Shown: in pieces, positions 1 to 12,359 of the stretch | Numbering within the stretch: position 1 is the stretch's first letter | Layout of the letters: each line of letters starts with the position of its first letter | Source of the DNA: Vicia villosa | Taxonomy: Eukaryota > Streptophyta > Magnoliopsida > Fabales > Fabaceae | Assembly (NCBI RefSeq): GCF_029867415.1 | Contig: NC_081185.1 | Coordinates: 111,463,617-111,527,616, forward strand | Direction: 5' to 3' | DNA length: 64,000 nucleotides | Translations under genes and position numbers: made by a program | Notes under the pieces: generated by a model | The model's input: the letters and a program-made list of their open reading frames with translations, nothing else | What the model was told of the DNA's origin: nothing | Database searches by the model: none

Positions 1-45
1 TGTTGTGCCCTAATATAAGTTTAAGCCTCCCTCTCTCGCTTGAAG

Positions 46-366
46 TCACCCACACGCTCTGGGTTGGTTAACGAAAAAAATTGTGAAAGCAGAACCTCTA
101 GCAATTTCTTTAAGATGAATGTCACAAGAAGTACCCCCATATTGAACAACTACAATAACTTTGAGTCTTTCCTTGGCATCCACACCAAGAGCGCCAACGA
201 TGAACAAACAAAACAGTAAAAAGAGAGTAAAAAATATTACCTTTAAGAATCCATAATATCTGTTATATGAGGAGATCGAATTCCTTAACTCAAAAAATAT
301 TGTCAAAGTAGAGAAGGAAAGACTGAGAAGAAGGAGAACATAGGCACGATGGGTTGAATACAACAA
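46..366 (-). CDS. Unrecognised small hydrophobic ORF
   Basis: This is an open frame of about 106 codons on the minus strand. It has two hydrophobic stretches, one near residues 9-25 and one near residues 41-61, followed by a short charged tail. I do not recognise the product. A possible splice donor lies in front of the second hydrophobic stretch, so the frame may be an exon of a small secreted protein or chance coding in an AT-rich region. No TATA box or neighbour supports expression. Confidence 0.15.
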   Translation of the reverse strand: MLYSTHRAYVLLLLSLSFSTLTIFFELRNSISSYNRYYGFLKVIFFTLFLLFCLFIVGALGVDAKERLKVIVVVQYGGTSCDIHLKEIARGSAFTIFFVNQPRACG

Positions 367-369
367 TTG

Positions 370-1000
370 AAAAAAGAAAATAAATTAAGGGCTTAACAAA
401 CGAGGAGATCAAAACCACTTCACCGTTGAATTGAACGTTAGAGTGTTAATTTTTCATACACATCTCTACACTACCACACTAAAGATCAGCACCACCGAAT
501 AACTTTGAATCCACATATCACCCATGTTTCTCTTTCTTCCATATTAAAATACTATTCCATATCTAAATAAAGGAAGCTATCAAATCAACCACTAATGATA
601 ATATCATAGAAAATTATATAAACTTAGTGGAAGAAGTTTTGTCATCAAATAATTTGATTATAGATATTTATACACTTTAATTTATCCTGAATTCCATTTA
701 TTTCTAAAAATTTGATATATTTTTTAAAGAAAATTGTTCTAAAATGAACTGTTTATTTTATTTACATTATTTTTTTAATTAATATATTTTTTAATATATT
801 TAATTTTTTAATTTATAATAAAATAAATATATCAATATATAATAAAATATTTTAATAAAATAAATTAATTGTTTTTATATTTAATTAAATTTATATATTT
901 ACAATTTTTTTCTGGTTATTCATTTATTAATTATATATTTCATACCATAATGGAAAGGTCAATAAAATACACTTCATAAGCTTAGTTAGGCTTAGCCCCA
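370..1000. other. AT-rich intergenic DNA
   Basis: This stretch is strongly AT-rich with runs of A and T, especially at 700-900. I see no coding frame, RNA gene or paired terminal repeats. It lies upstream of the BSK transcription unit. Confidence 0.5.
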
Positions 1001-1009
1001 TCATCCCTA

Positions 1010-2456
1010 TCTTCTTCATTCATCATTCATCTTTTTAATGCAAATCTTCAATTCATCTCAATTTCATTTCTTTCTTTTAAACTGATTTTGTTCAAATAAA
1101 AAAAAATTGAAATTTTAATATTTTACTTCATCTGGGTTGAAGAATTGTTGGTTTTTGGAAAAAAAAGAAAAATTCTTGACTTTCTGAGGAAAATTTGAAG
1201 TGGGTTTTGGTTGAATCGAGGTAAAGACTCGAACTTTGCATATTGGAAAACTTGTTTTTGTTATTTTCTATGAAGAAAATGTGGATCTTGTAAAGCTGTT
1301 GATTTAATCGAGAAAAGATGAAAAAATAACTAAAATGGATACTTTTTTTTTGGGTTTAGGTGGATCAACTTTTTCTCCTCAGCTATAGGAGAAGAAGAAG
1401 AAGCTTGAAAAGGTGAAGTAGCTTTTTATGTTGGTTTAAAAAGTGGTGCTTTGTTCATTATTGCTTAGTTTTGAAAAGTTGAAAATTTAGTAGCAAAATA
1501 CATTGAGTTGACTAAAAATAGAGATGATGATATTCTACGCTTTCATAAGAAGTTCAATATTTGGGATTTTTTTTGTGTTTGTGATTTTGTCAAATGTAGT
1601 TAAATGTTCATTTATGTAGTTTTTTTTTGGGGAGGGTGCTTTAAATGCTGAGATTATTTATTACCAGATGTTAGGTTGTGACATTTAAGATTATCTGAAT
1701 TGTGGTTATTGTGATTGTAAGAGTATGAGATCATCACCAATCCCAGAAAGGAAAAAAGGATGTTATTTTCCTTTTTCTTAAATGAAGTAGTTTTACATTT
1801 TTGTATTGTTGATGTTTCTTATGTCTTTAATTCTGGCAGAAGTTTAGTGGTGCTTTTGCCATCTGAAAATTTAGTACAGAATCTATAGGTGATTCTGTTT
1901 TTTAGAAGTTTGCTTGTAATCAAGGTCATGTAGCACCAGGGCCGTCTTAAGTTTTCGAGGCTATGTGTAGGTTAACTTCAGTTTAACTGACAAATATTGG
2001 GCCTTGTGTGGTAGCCTGCGCTCAAAGATGGCTCTGTGTAGCACTGACACTTCACATTGAAGGTGTGTCCTTGTGTCTGATGCATGTCCAACACTGTTTT
2101 CTCAAATTATTATGTGTTGACGCATCAGTGTCAGTGTTGTGTCCGGTTTCTTTGTCAGTGCTTTAGAGTATAGACGAAGTTTTTAGTTCATTAATACCCA
2201 AAAGTTGACTACCATAAGACTTTTCTTGCTGGTTTTTTCCCCTGCCTTTACTTAACAAGCATTCCGATATGATTTACAGGTATTTGTGGCTGCAACATAT
2301 TACTCAATTATATGAGCTTTGGTAGAGTGCAATATGATAGAGACCAAGTGTAGCCGAATTGAGTGAATGCTGTATTCAGATTCGGTATTACACAAAGCAC
2401 ATCATTAAAAGTGGAAGAGGGTGTTATTACTTTAAATTTGATTAAAGTGTATCGAA
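1010..2456 (+). promoter_or_regulatory. Probable BSK 5' leader with a leader intron
   Basis: A pyrimidine-rich stretch at about 1005-1080 looks like the start of a plant leader. A good donor (GAG then GTAAAG) at 1220/1221 and an acceptor (TTTACAG) ending at 2279 define a likely leader intron of about 1.06 kb. The second leader exon would then run from 2280 to the ATG at 2457. The exon ends are inference. The intron contains a stretch near 1930-2160 rich in short GTGTC/GACAC words that resembles an old dispersed repeat. Confidence 0.4.
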
Positions 2457-5116
<2,660 letters not shown>

Positions 5117-5549
5117 AGTGTTTGTACAAAGTTTATTGCCGATCGTATTTTCTGCATCTTGACACGTATCACCCTACTGCATTGTTGTCGGTTACAAATT
5201 TCATCACGTGTCTGAATTTTTTTTGAAGGGTTGGTTATATATTATGATTTGATTTCAAGAGCATGAAATAGTATTTATTTGTTTCTCCAACTGATAAGAA
5301 AAGTGATTATGAAAAATTCTGTTGTTCATAGCAGATGATGTGTTGAAATGCAGAAAATTGTTTTCTGTTTTCTTTCTCTTATGCAGATCATTGGAATTAC
5401 AAGGGACCAGTTTGTGAATTTTTCTTCTTCTTTCTTTCTACTACTATGCATCTTGTGGAACTGGGAATGTAATTGTGATAATTGTTGTATATTTCATTGT
5501 TCCATTAATAAACACATCACCATTTAGTGTAACATTTTCTGTCAACACC
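5117..5549 (+). other. BSK 3' flank up to the LINE insertion
   Basis: This is T-rich sequence consistent with a 3' untranslated region and downstream flank, with no separate gene. It ends at the left copy of the LINE target duplication (5550-5559). The same flank resumes at 10919. Confidence 0.5.
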
Positions 5550-6689
5550 AAGTGGGGTTGGCCTAAGGGCTCATCGCCTCTTACGGTGTTGAATCTGAAA
5601 AACAAGTTGACTAATCTTTGGAATTCGATTGGAAAATGGGGCGTTACGTCACTGGGTAAAGGCTACTTCGAATTTTCATTCTCTTCCATTGAAGATGTTA
5701 GAAGGGTGAGATCAATTTCTTCTTGGAATCTCAATTCTGGGTTCCTCAAATTGTTCCCATGGACAAAGGATTTTAATCCCCACTTCCTCAAACAAGCTTC
5801 AGCCCAAGTTTGGTTGCGTATTCATGGTTTGGCACAAGAGTATTGGAGGCCCAAGATAGTTTTTGCTATAGCCAGTAGCGTTGGTATTCCTTTATGCACG
5901 GATTCAGCCTCAAACAAATGTTGCTTTGAGAGACCATTTGGTCACTATGTTCGTGTATTGGTGGACTTGGATTTATCCCAAGAACTTCGGTACAAAGTCT
6001 TGGTTGAGAGGAAGGGTTATGCTTTTTTTGTGGAGCTTGAATATGAAAACCTACCAGATTACTGTTCCTTCTGTTGCCAAGTTGGTCATGGGCTGGAAAA
6101 GTGCAATCGGAGGAATGTGGAGGGAAATCCAGACAAGAAGAACAACAAAAAAGCTTATGTGCAGATCAACAATGTCTCATTGAAGGAGAGTGGGAAAGAG
6201 GTTCGGCCAGAAGTAGATGGAGAGCTTAGGGACACTACTGAAAATGCAAATAATGTCAAAGATGCTGCGGAGAAACCAGGTGTGAAGACAGATGATCGGA
6301 TTGCAGCTGGAGTGGTTGTCACAGATGTTGTCGAGGATACAAATTTGAAGGAGGTCTCACCGGCCATTGTGGTGGAGGATGGTTCCGGTACTTCTGAGAA
6401 TTCCATTGAACAATACAGTAACGAGGAGTTCGTTGCAGATACAAACCCGTTGCTTGGAGAAATTAATAGGAACATGGCTTTTTTAGACTCATCTTGGGCC
6501 AACATTGCACAAGCAGAAGCTGGTAGAAATGGGTTAGGGGTGGACAATACCCAAGTTGCAGTAGCAGATGATGAAGGATTTCAATTGGTTAAATCCAAGT
6601 CAAGAAAGAAAGCGCAGCACATTCAGGCGGCTAGGAGCAATTACATCACCAGGTCAAGGCCAGGTAGTGCTCAAAGCTCGCCGTTATGA
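5475..6689 (+). CDS. LINE ORF1 remnant (DUF4283, zinc knuckle), fused to host flank
   Basis: This is an RNA-binding, gag-like protein of plant L1 elements. The open frame starts at 5475 in host DNA and enters the element at codon 29, so the first 28 residues are not element-derived. The DUF4283-type region is visible from WGVTSLGKGYFEF to about residue 190. It is followed by a CCHC knuckle (CSFCCQVGHGLEKC) near residue 200 and an acidic, low-complexity tail. The stop overlaps the ORF2 start in an ATGA at 6686-6689. The N-terminal part of DUF4283 is missing. Confidence 0.75.
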   Translation: MIIVVYFIVPLINTSPFSVTFSVNTKWGWPKGSSPLTVLNLKNKLTNLWNSIGKWGVTSLGKGYFEFSFSSIEDVRRVRSISSWNLNSGFLKLFPWTKDFNPHFLKQASAQVWLRIHGLAQEYWRPKIVFAIASSVGIPLCTDSASNKCCFERPFGHYVRVLVDLDLSQELRYKVLVERKGYAFFVELEYENLPDYCSFCCQVGHGLEKCNRRNVEGNPDKKNNKKAYVQINNVSLKESGKEVRPEVDGELRDTTENANNVKDAAEKPGVKTDDRIAAGVVVTDVVEDTNLKEVSPAIVVEDGSGTSENSIEQYSNEEFVADTNPLLGEINRNMAFLDSSWANIAQAEAGRNGLGVDNTQVAVADDEGFQLVKSKSRKKAQHIQAARSNYITRSRPGSAQSSPL

Positions 6690-9600
6690 ATTGTATTTTT
6701 TGGAATGTGAGAGGTATTGCCAACTCTCCTACAAAACTGGCTTTAAAAAGGTTAATTCTAAACAATAAGCCTCAATTTGTTTTCATTGCGGAGCCGTGGA
6801 TGAATGTCGATTTGTTTCCTCAAAGTTGGTTGAGAAGACTGAATCTTAAGATTTTTGCTATGAATAATAGAAATCAAGTTAATCCTAATTTGTGGTGTTT
6901 GTGCGATAAGAGTTTGGACCCTACCTGTTTGGATAGTGATGACCAACAAGTTTCCTTCACTTTCAAGGCTAACGGTAAGTCTATGGGAATGTCTGCTGTG
7001 TATGCTTCTACTTGTTACATTGCTAGGAGGTCTCTTTGGAGTAAGCTGCAGGATATCTCGTCTAGTAACCCGATCCCCTGGTGTTTCATTGGGGATTTTA
7101 ACACTACTCTTGGTTCCCACGAGTATTCTGGCTCTTCTGCGCCAGCCCGAGCCCCCATGGAGGACTTCTCAAATTGGACCAATACTAATCACTTGCTGCA
7201 TTTACCTACTTCTGGAGCTTTCTTCACTTGGAATAATGGTAGAAGCGGTTCCAGCCACACTCAGAAGCGATTGGACAGAGTCATATGTAATCAGGACTGG
7301 GTGGATGCTTGTGTTTCAACCTCTTGTTCAACCTTGCCAAAAACTAGGTCAGACCATTATCCTTTACTGTTACACTTCAACTGTGATAATGCCAGCTTCA
7401 AATCTCAATTCAGATTTCTTCGTATGTGGACTCTCCATAAGGATTGTATTAAAGTGGTGGAAGATTCTTGGAAGACTAAGGTTGTTGGTTGCCCAATGTT
7501 TGTGTTGACTAAAAAGCTTCAAATTCTTAAGAGCAATCTTAAGGTATGGAACAAATCTGTTTTTGGGAATGTGCAGAATCAGGTTCAAAAGGCGGAGCAG
7601 GATTTAATAATGATTCAAGAGGAGATTACGAATTCGGGACATTCTGACTTGTTAGCCGATAAAGAGAGAGTGGCTCAAAGTAATTTGGATCAAGCTCTTA
7701 ACATTGAGGAAACCTTTTGGAAAGAAAAGGCCAAGATTCAATGGAACATCGAGGGTGACAGAAATACGAATTTTTTTCACAGAATGACCAAAATAAAAAA
7801 TGCAACCAAGCTTATTCACTCTTTGAAAATAGGAGATTCTAATATTACGGATCAAGATCAGTTGGCCTCCCATGTGGTGGAACATTATAAGGATTTGTTT
7901 AACAATGTTGCTGTTTTGCAGGATAATGACTTGGTTCAAAACGTGATTCCTCACTTGGTTACAGATCAGACCAACAGCCTGCTTACTATGCTGCCCTCCG
8001 AGGACGAAATCTACAACGCCACCTTCAACTTGAGAACTGATAGTGCGGCTGGTCCGGACGGATTTGGTCCTCTTTTCTTTCAAACTTACTGGAAGGTGAT
8101 CAAGTTTGATGTCATTAAAGCCACAATGCAATTCTTCACAGATTCTTGGATTCTTCCGAATTATAATTCCAATACTGTGGTCCTTATTCCAAAATCTCAG
8201 GAGGCGGAGCGCATCGACCACTACAGGCCTATCGCTATGGCAAATGTCAAGCATAAAATTATTACGAAGATTCTAGCGGACAGGTTAGCTAAGGTGTTGC
8301 CCCAGATTATCTCTAAGGAGCAAAAAGGCTTTATACATGGTAGAAGTATTAAGGAGTGTATTTGTCTTACTTCCGAGGTGGCTAACATTATGCACAATAA
8401 GTCGATTGGAGGGAACGTCGCAATGAAAGTGGATATTGCCAAGGCTTTCGATACGTTGAGTTGGGATTTCTTATTGAAAGTCTTGAAAAAATTTGGTTTT
8501 AATGACACATTCTGCAGGTGGATCCACTGCATTCTTCAATCCGCGAATGTCTCCATCTCCTTCAATGGTAGGCTCCATGGATTTTTTACTTGTCAAAGGG
8601 GGGTTAGGCAAGGAGACCCCTTATCTCCTTTACTTTTCTGTGTTGCAGAGGACGTGCTTAGCAGGGGTCTGTCGCAGCTAGTTTCTACGGGCAAGATTAA
8701 GTTAATTAATGCTTCTCGTGACTTGAAAATTCCTTCCCACACGTTATACGCGGATGATATCATGTTATTCGTCAAGGGGAATATTTCATCTATTGATGCC
8801 ATCAAGGAGCTCTTTTGTAGTTATGCGGATTGCTCGGGTCAGTTTTGCAATCCCTCCAAATCCATCCTTTATGCCGGTTCTATGTCTTCTACTAGACATG
8901 CTTTTTTTGCGGAGAGAATCGGTTTTAACATAGGTCACTTGCCGTTTATTTATCTCGGGGTTCCTATTTTCAAGGGGAGGCCAAAAAATACTTACTTCCA
9001 GCCTATTGCGGACAAAATTAAATCCAAATTGGCCTCTTGGAAAGCTTCTCTTCTGTCCATCGCAGGTCGCATTCAGCTTGTGAGGTCGGTTACGCACAGT
9101 ATGCTGATGCACTCTCTCATGATTTACTCATGGCCTGTAAGCTTAATTCTGGAGGTGGAAAAATGGTGCAGGAACTTTATCTGGAGCGCAGACATTAATC
9201 GGCGGAAGATGGTGACTGTCGCGTGGCAGCAGTGTTGCAAACCGTACAAAGATGGTGGGTTTGGCTTGAGATCGCTTCGGCTCATGAATGAAGCCACAAA
9301 CCTGAAACAATGTTGGAATATTTTCAGCTCAGATGAAGACTGGGCGCGGGTTTTAAGAGCCAGAATTATTAAGAATGGACATTTGGTTAATTATCATGTT
9401 TTTTCTTCCATTTGGACAGGTAGTAAAAGTGTGTATCATGTTGTGGATGACCATACAACTTGGCTAATTGGTAGTGGTGAGAAGATTAAGTTTTGGACTG
9501 ACAATTGGTGTGGGCAAAAATTAATCGACATTGTTCCGCTTCATCCAAATCTGCACAGGAACTTGAAGGCTAAGTTGAGTGAGTATATTCATAATCAATC

Positions 9601-10910
9601 AGTTATCATTCCTCATAATTTGTTGTCGTGTTGTCCTATGCTGCAACAACTTGTGTCTCATTTATCGGTTAACCCGCTTGGTGATGATAGGATGTTTTGG
9701 AAGGGTACGGATAATGGTTTAATCACTGTCAAAGATGCGTACACGCACCTTGCTGCTAGCCACCAGACCTGTTCGTGGGGTAAAGCTATTTGGAACCCGT
9801 CGGTCCCGCCTTCGAAATCATTGTTGCTTTGGAGAGTGATTTTGGGGAAGTTACCCACTGATGACAGAATGTCCTCTAGGGGATGGTTATTTCCATCCCA
9901 ATGCAGCCTCTGTCTTTGCGATGTGGAGAATATACAACACTTATTTTTTGATTGTAAGTTTGCAAAATGTCTTTGGGGCTGGTTGTGTTGTTTGCTTGGT
10001 TTATCTTCTTCTTTTTCTTCTGTTGCGGACTGCATCTCTCTTCTTGGCAGTAGGCATTCCTTGCAGTGCCAGGTTGTCCTTCTTGCTGCGGTGGTCAACA
10101 CCATCTTCTTTATTTGGAATGCTCGAAACATGGCCCGGTTTCAAAACAAGATCACCCATTGGAAGTCTGGTTGCGCTATCATCGTTTCTCTCACGGCTTT
10201 AGCCGGTAATCTCACACCTAAATGTTCCAACAACGATATTCAGGATTTTATTATTTTAAAAAATTTCGCGGTCTCTGTGCACCCTCCTAAACAGATGATT
10301 TGTATTGAGGTTCTGTGGAGCCCTCCGACTCGGTTTTGGGTGAAGGTTAACACTGATGGGGCAGCTGTTGGTACGCCTACGGTGGCTGCTTGTGGTGGCA
10401 TTTTTCGGGACCATAATGGCGATCATTTGGGCAGTTTTGCTAGCTTTTTGGGTCCGGTTAACGCTTTGTATGCGGAGCTCATGGGAGCCATCCTTGCCAT
10501 TGAGCATGCTCTTAGTCAGGATTGGCCTAATTTGTGGCTGGAGTCAGATTCTAAGACTGTGGTGCTAGCTTTTAGCGATGCTTCTGTTGTTCCTTGGAGG
10601 CTTAGAAATAGATGGGATCTTTGTATTCAAGCCCTCAACAATCTCAACTTCATGGAAACTCATATCTACAGAGAGGGAAATTATTGTGCAGATAAAATAG
10701 CTAATTTAGGTCTTTTAGTGACTAGCTATACTTGGTGGGATAGTTTACACCCCAATGTAACTAGTGATTTCAATCGAAACAAGTTAGGTCTTCCTAACTT
10801 TCGTTTATGTTAGGTTTGAGGTTTTGGTCTTTGTCCCCCTCATTTTTGTGTACCTAATTTTCCTTTTTATATATCATGGGCAAATGCCCTCTTTTGATTA
10901 AAAAAAAAAA
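5560..10910 (+). mobile_element. L1-type LINE retrotransposon, 5'-truncated, with 10-bp TSD
   Basis: This is a non-LTR retrotransposon in the same orientation as BSK. It contains a DUF4283/zinc-knuckle ORF1, an overlapping endonuclease-reverse transcriptase ORF2, a short 3' tail and an A-run at about 10900-10910. The word AAGTGGGGTT occurs at 5550-5559 and again at 10909-10918, so it is the target-site duplication. The 5' junction falls inside ORF1, so the promoter and the ORF1 N-terminus were lost at insertion by incomplete target-primed reverse transcription. Both remaining frames are open, which points to a fairly recent event. Confidence 0.9.
6686..10813 (+). CDS. LINE ORF2: endonuclease, reverse transcriptase, zinc finger, RNase H
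   Basis: This is the 1375-residue ORF2 of an L1-clade element, uninterrupted. An apurinic-type endonuclease occupies roughly residues 1-230 (NVRG, GDFN near 136, SDHYP near 221). Reverse transcriptase covers about 450-800, with DHYRPIA, KAFDTL, RQGDPLSPLL and the catalytic YADD near 687. A reverse-transcriptase-associated zinc finger lies near 1035-1095 (CSLC...HLFFDC). A C-terminal plant-type RNase H lies at about 1220-1345 (NTDGA, AEL, ESDS, final Asp in CADKIA). The protein would nick target DNA and copy its own RNA at the site. It could act in trans even though this copy has lost its 5' end. Confidence 0.92.
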   Translation: MNCIFWNVRGIANSPTKLALKRLILNNKPQFVFIAEPWMNVDLFPQSWLRRLNLKIFAMNNRNQVNPNLWCLCDKSLDPTCLDSDDQQVSFTFKANGKSMGMSAVYASTCYIARRSLWSKLQDISSSNPIPWCFIGDFNTTLGSHEYSGSSAPARAPMEDFSNWTNTNHLLHLPTSGAFFTWNNGRSGSSHTQKRLDRVICNQDWVDACVSTSCSTLPKTRSDHYPLLLHFNCDNASFKSQFRFLRMWTLHKDCIKVVEDSWKTKVVGCPMFVLTKKLQILKSNLKVWNKSVFGNVQNQVQKAEQDLIMIQEEITNSGHSDLLADKERVAQSNLDQALNIEETFWKEKAKIQWNIEGDRNTNFFHRMTKIKNATKLIHSLKIGDSNITDQDQLASHVVEHYKDLFNNVAVLQDNDLVQNVIPHLVTDQTNSLLTMLPSEDEIYNATFNLRTDSAAGPDGFGPLFFQTYWKVIKFDVIKATMQFFTDSWILPNYNSNTVVLIPKSQEAERIDHYRPIAMANVKHKIITKILADRLAKVLPQIISKEQKGFIHGRSIKECICLTSEVANIMHNKSIGGNVAMKVDIAKAFDTLSWDFLLKVLKKFGFNDTFCRWIHCILQSANVSISFNGRLHGFFTCQRGVRQGDPLSPLLFCVAEDVLSRGLSQLVSTGKIKLINASRDLKIPSHTLYADDIMLFVKGNISSIDAIKELFCSYADCSGQFCNPSKSILYAGSMSSTRHAFFAERIGFNIGHLPFIYLGVPIFKGRPKNTYFQPIADKIKSKLASWKASLLSIAGRIQLVRSVTHSMLMHSLMIYSWPVSLILEVEKWCRNFIWSADINRRKMVTVAWQQCCKPYKDGGFGLRSLRLMNEATNLKQCWNIFSSDEDWARVLRARIIKNGHLVNYHVFSSIWTGSKSVYHVVDDHTTWLIGSGEKIKFWTDNWCGQKLIDIVPLHPNLHRNLKAKLSEYIHNQSVIIPHNLLSCCPMLQQLVSHLSVNPLGDDRMFWKGTDNGLITVKDAYTHLAASHQTCSWGKAIWNPSVPPSKSLLLWRVILGKLPTDDRMSSRGWLFPSQCSLCLCDVENIQHLFFDCKFAKCLWGWLCCLLGLSSSFSSVADCISLLGSRHSLQCQVVLLAAVVNTIFFIWNARNMARFQNKITHWKSGCAIIVSLTALAGNLTPKCSNNDIQDFIILKNFAVSVHPPKQMICIEVLWSPPTRFWVKVNTDGAAVGTPTVAACGGIFRDHNGDHLGSFASFLGPVNALYAELMGAILAIEHALSQDWPNLWLESDSKTVVLAFSDASVVPWRLRNRWDLCIQALNNLNFMETHIYREGNYCADKIANLGLLVTSYTWWDSLHPNVTSDFNRNKLGLPNFRLC

Positions 10911-10918
10911 GTGGGGTT

Positions 10919-11640
10919 CCATAAGGACAATTGTTGGTTTTGCTTTTGCTCCAAGTACCTGAACTTTTTCTAAGACTATGCACAATGGTTCAATGATTTA
11001 ACACCCTTCTTTTTTATTTTTTATACTCCACATCATTTTCTCTCTCTTCCACCTAATAGTTTAACACTCTATCCCATCATTTTTATTTCATATTCTTTTA
11101 TATTTTTGTTTTTGTGATTATATATTAATAATAATTATCAATTAAAATTAAATTAAAGTAATTAAGAGTTAAATAATTTATTTTAAGTTTTTTCTAATTT
11201 AATAACTTATTTGAATTTTATTTTTTTAATTTTGGGTAGTTTATAATGTAATTAGTAGAATTTTGGGTGTTAAAAGGGTTATTGTTGGATCTATTTTACT
11301 AAGAAGATGTTTAGAACTACAAACAAAAATTTATTGTAGGCTAAATAGAAAAACTAGAGAGAAAAAAGTCGATTTCTTTTGTGTTCAAATCAAATGAACC
11401 AAGTATCTATTTATAGAAAATAATGATGAATTTTAGTGAAAACAAAAATAAATAAAAAATTGATTTATTATAAAATAATTATTTTAAATAATTATGATGA
11501 AATAAAAATCTAAATAATCAAAATAACTAATAATATTTTGCAAAGTATATGATGCGGTTCCAACTCACTTCTCATTGAACATGAATATATTCATCACCAA
11601 TTAATCCACATTATATTCAACATCTCATTCAACACACCAT
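10919..11640. other. AT-rich DNA with an inverted-repeat (MITE-like) segment
   Basis: No gene is seen. A segment at about 10979-11292 has weakly matching inverted ends: ATGGTTCAATGATTTAACACC on the left and GGGTGTTAAAAGGGTTATTG on the right. It looks like an old AT-rich MITE. The part from 11293 to 11640 is AT-rich and unassigned. Confidence 0.35.
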
Positions 11641-11730
11641 TAGAAGCATTGAATAATTGAAAAAAGAAAATTTCTTTGCCAACCTCCCAACCTTCTAGTT
11701 CACCTCTGGTGAAAAATCCAAACTACCCCT

Positions 11731-11876
11731 GACTTCGGAAATGAACTTCCGAACTGCATGAAAAAGGTGTTTTCGGAAGTTCATCTCCGAAAGCGCCTTT
11801 TTTTTATAAAAAATTGTCTTATTTCGGAAGTTCATTTCCGAAACCACAATTTCGGAAATGAACATCCGAAATAAGA
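11731..11876. repeat. Left cluster of four 20-bp palindromes
   Basis: Four copies of a near-perfect palindrome of the form TTCGGAAGTTCATTTCCGAA (or its complement) start near 11733, 11773, 11821 and 11850. They are 30-50 bp apart, and the outermost copy is part of the terminal inverted repeat. Confidence 0.85.
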
Positions 11877-12225
11877 CACGTTCTGCAGATTAAGCAGAAC
11901 ACTCCCCCTCCCCCATTCATTTACCCTAATCCAACATCAAACAACACCAAAGGCGAAATTTTGTTAAAAGACTTCCAAGGCAACATCAAAGGCTCCAACA
12001 AGCTTCCTATACTACATTAAAAAGCACTCCAACCTCTTCAATCGGTAAGCATTTTGAGTTTTAGATCTATGCTTAAAATTGATATTATGGTGTTTACAAA
12101 TAGGAAAATATGTATTAGGTTAGGTTGGTACTGGTATTTAGGATGTTTAGAATGTGTAGACATAGGTTTAAAGTTTGATTTTGGGGTCTGCCATTGTAGG
12201 TTGCAGAAAAGCTCTGCGCAGGGGT

Positions 12226-12290
12226 GTTTCGGAAGTTCATTTCCGAAAACACCTCCATCCCAGTTTCGGAAATGAACTTCCGAACTGTAT
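12226..12290. repeat. Two palindromes within the PMD leader intron
   Basis: TTTCGGAAGTTCATTTCCGA at about 12228 and its complement at about 12265 lie inside the probable leader intron, 36 bp apart. They match the terminal clusters. Confidence 0.8.
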
Positions 12291-12359
12291 CAGAAGTGCA
12301 TTTTTTTTTGTTTTTTCATTTGTCTCGCATATTAATCGATTTCGATTGTTTACAGGAAC

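Noticed and set aside
6155..10507. Antisense and shifted open frames across the LINE
   Set aside because: They are shadows of ORF1 and ORF2, have no domain similarity and overlap strong coding motifs.
10979..11646. Single large MITE joining the LINE flank to the PMD element
   Set aside because: Inverted ends can be matched in more than one way and none is convincing over more than about 20 bp.
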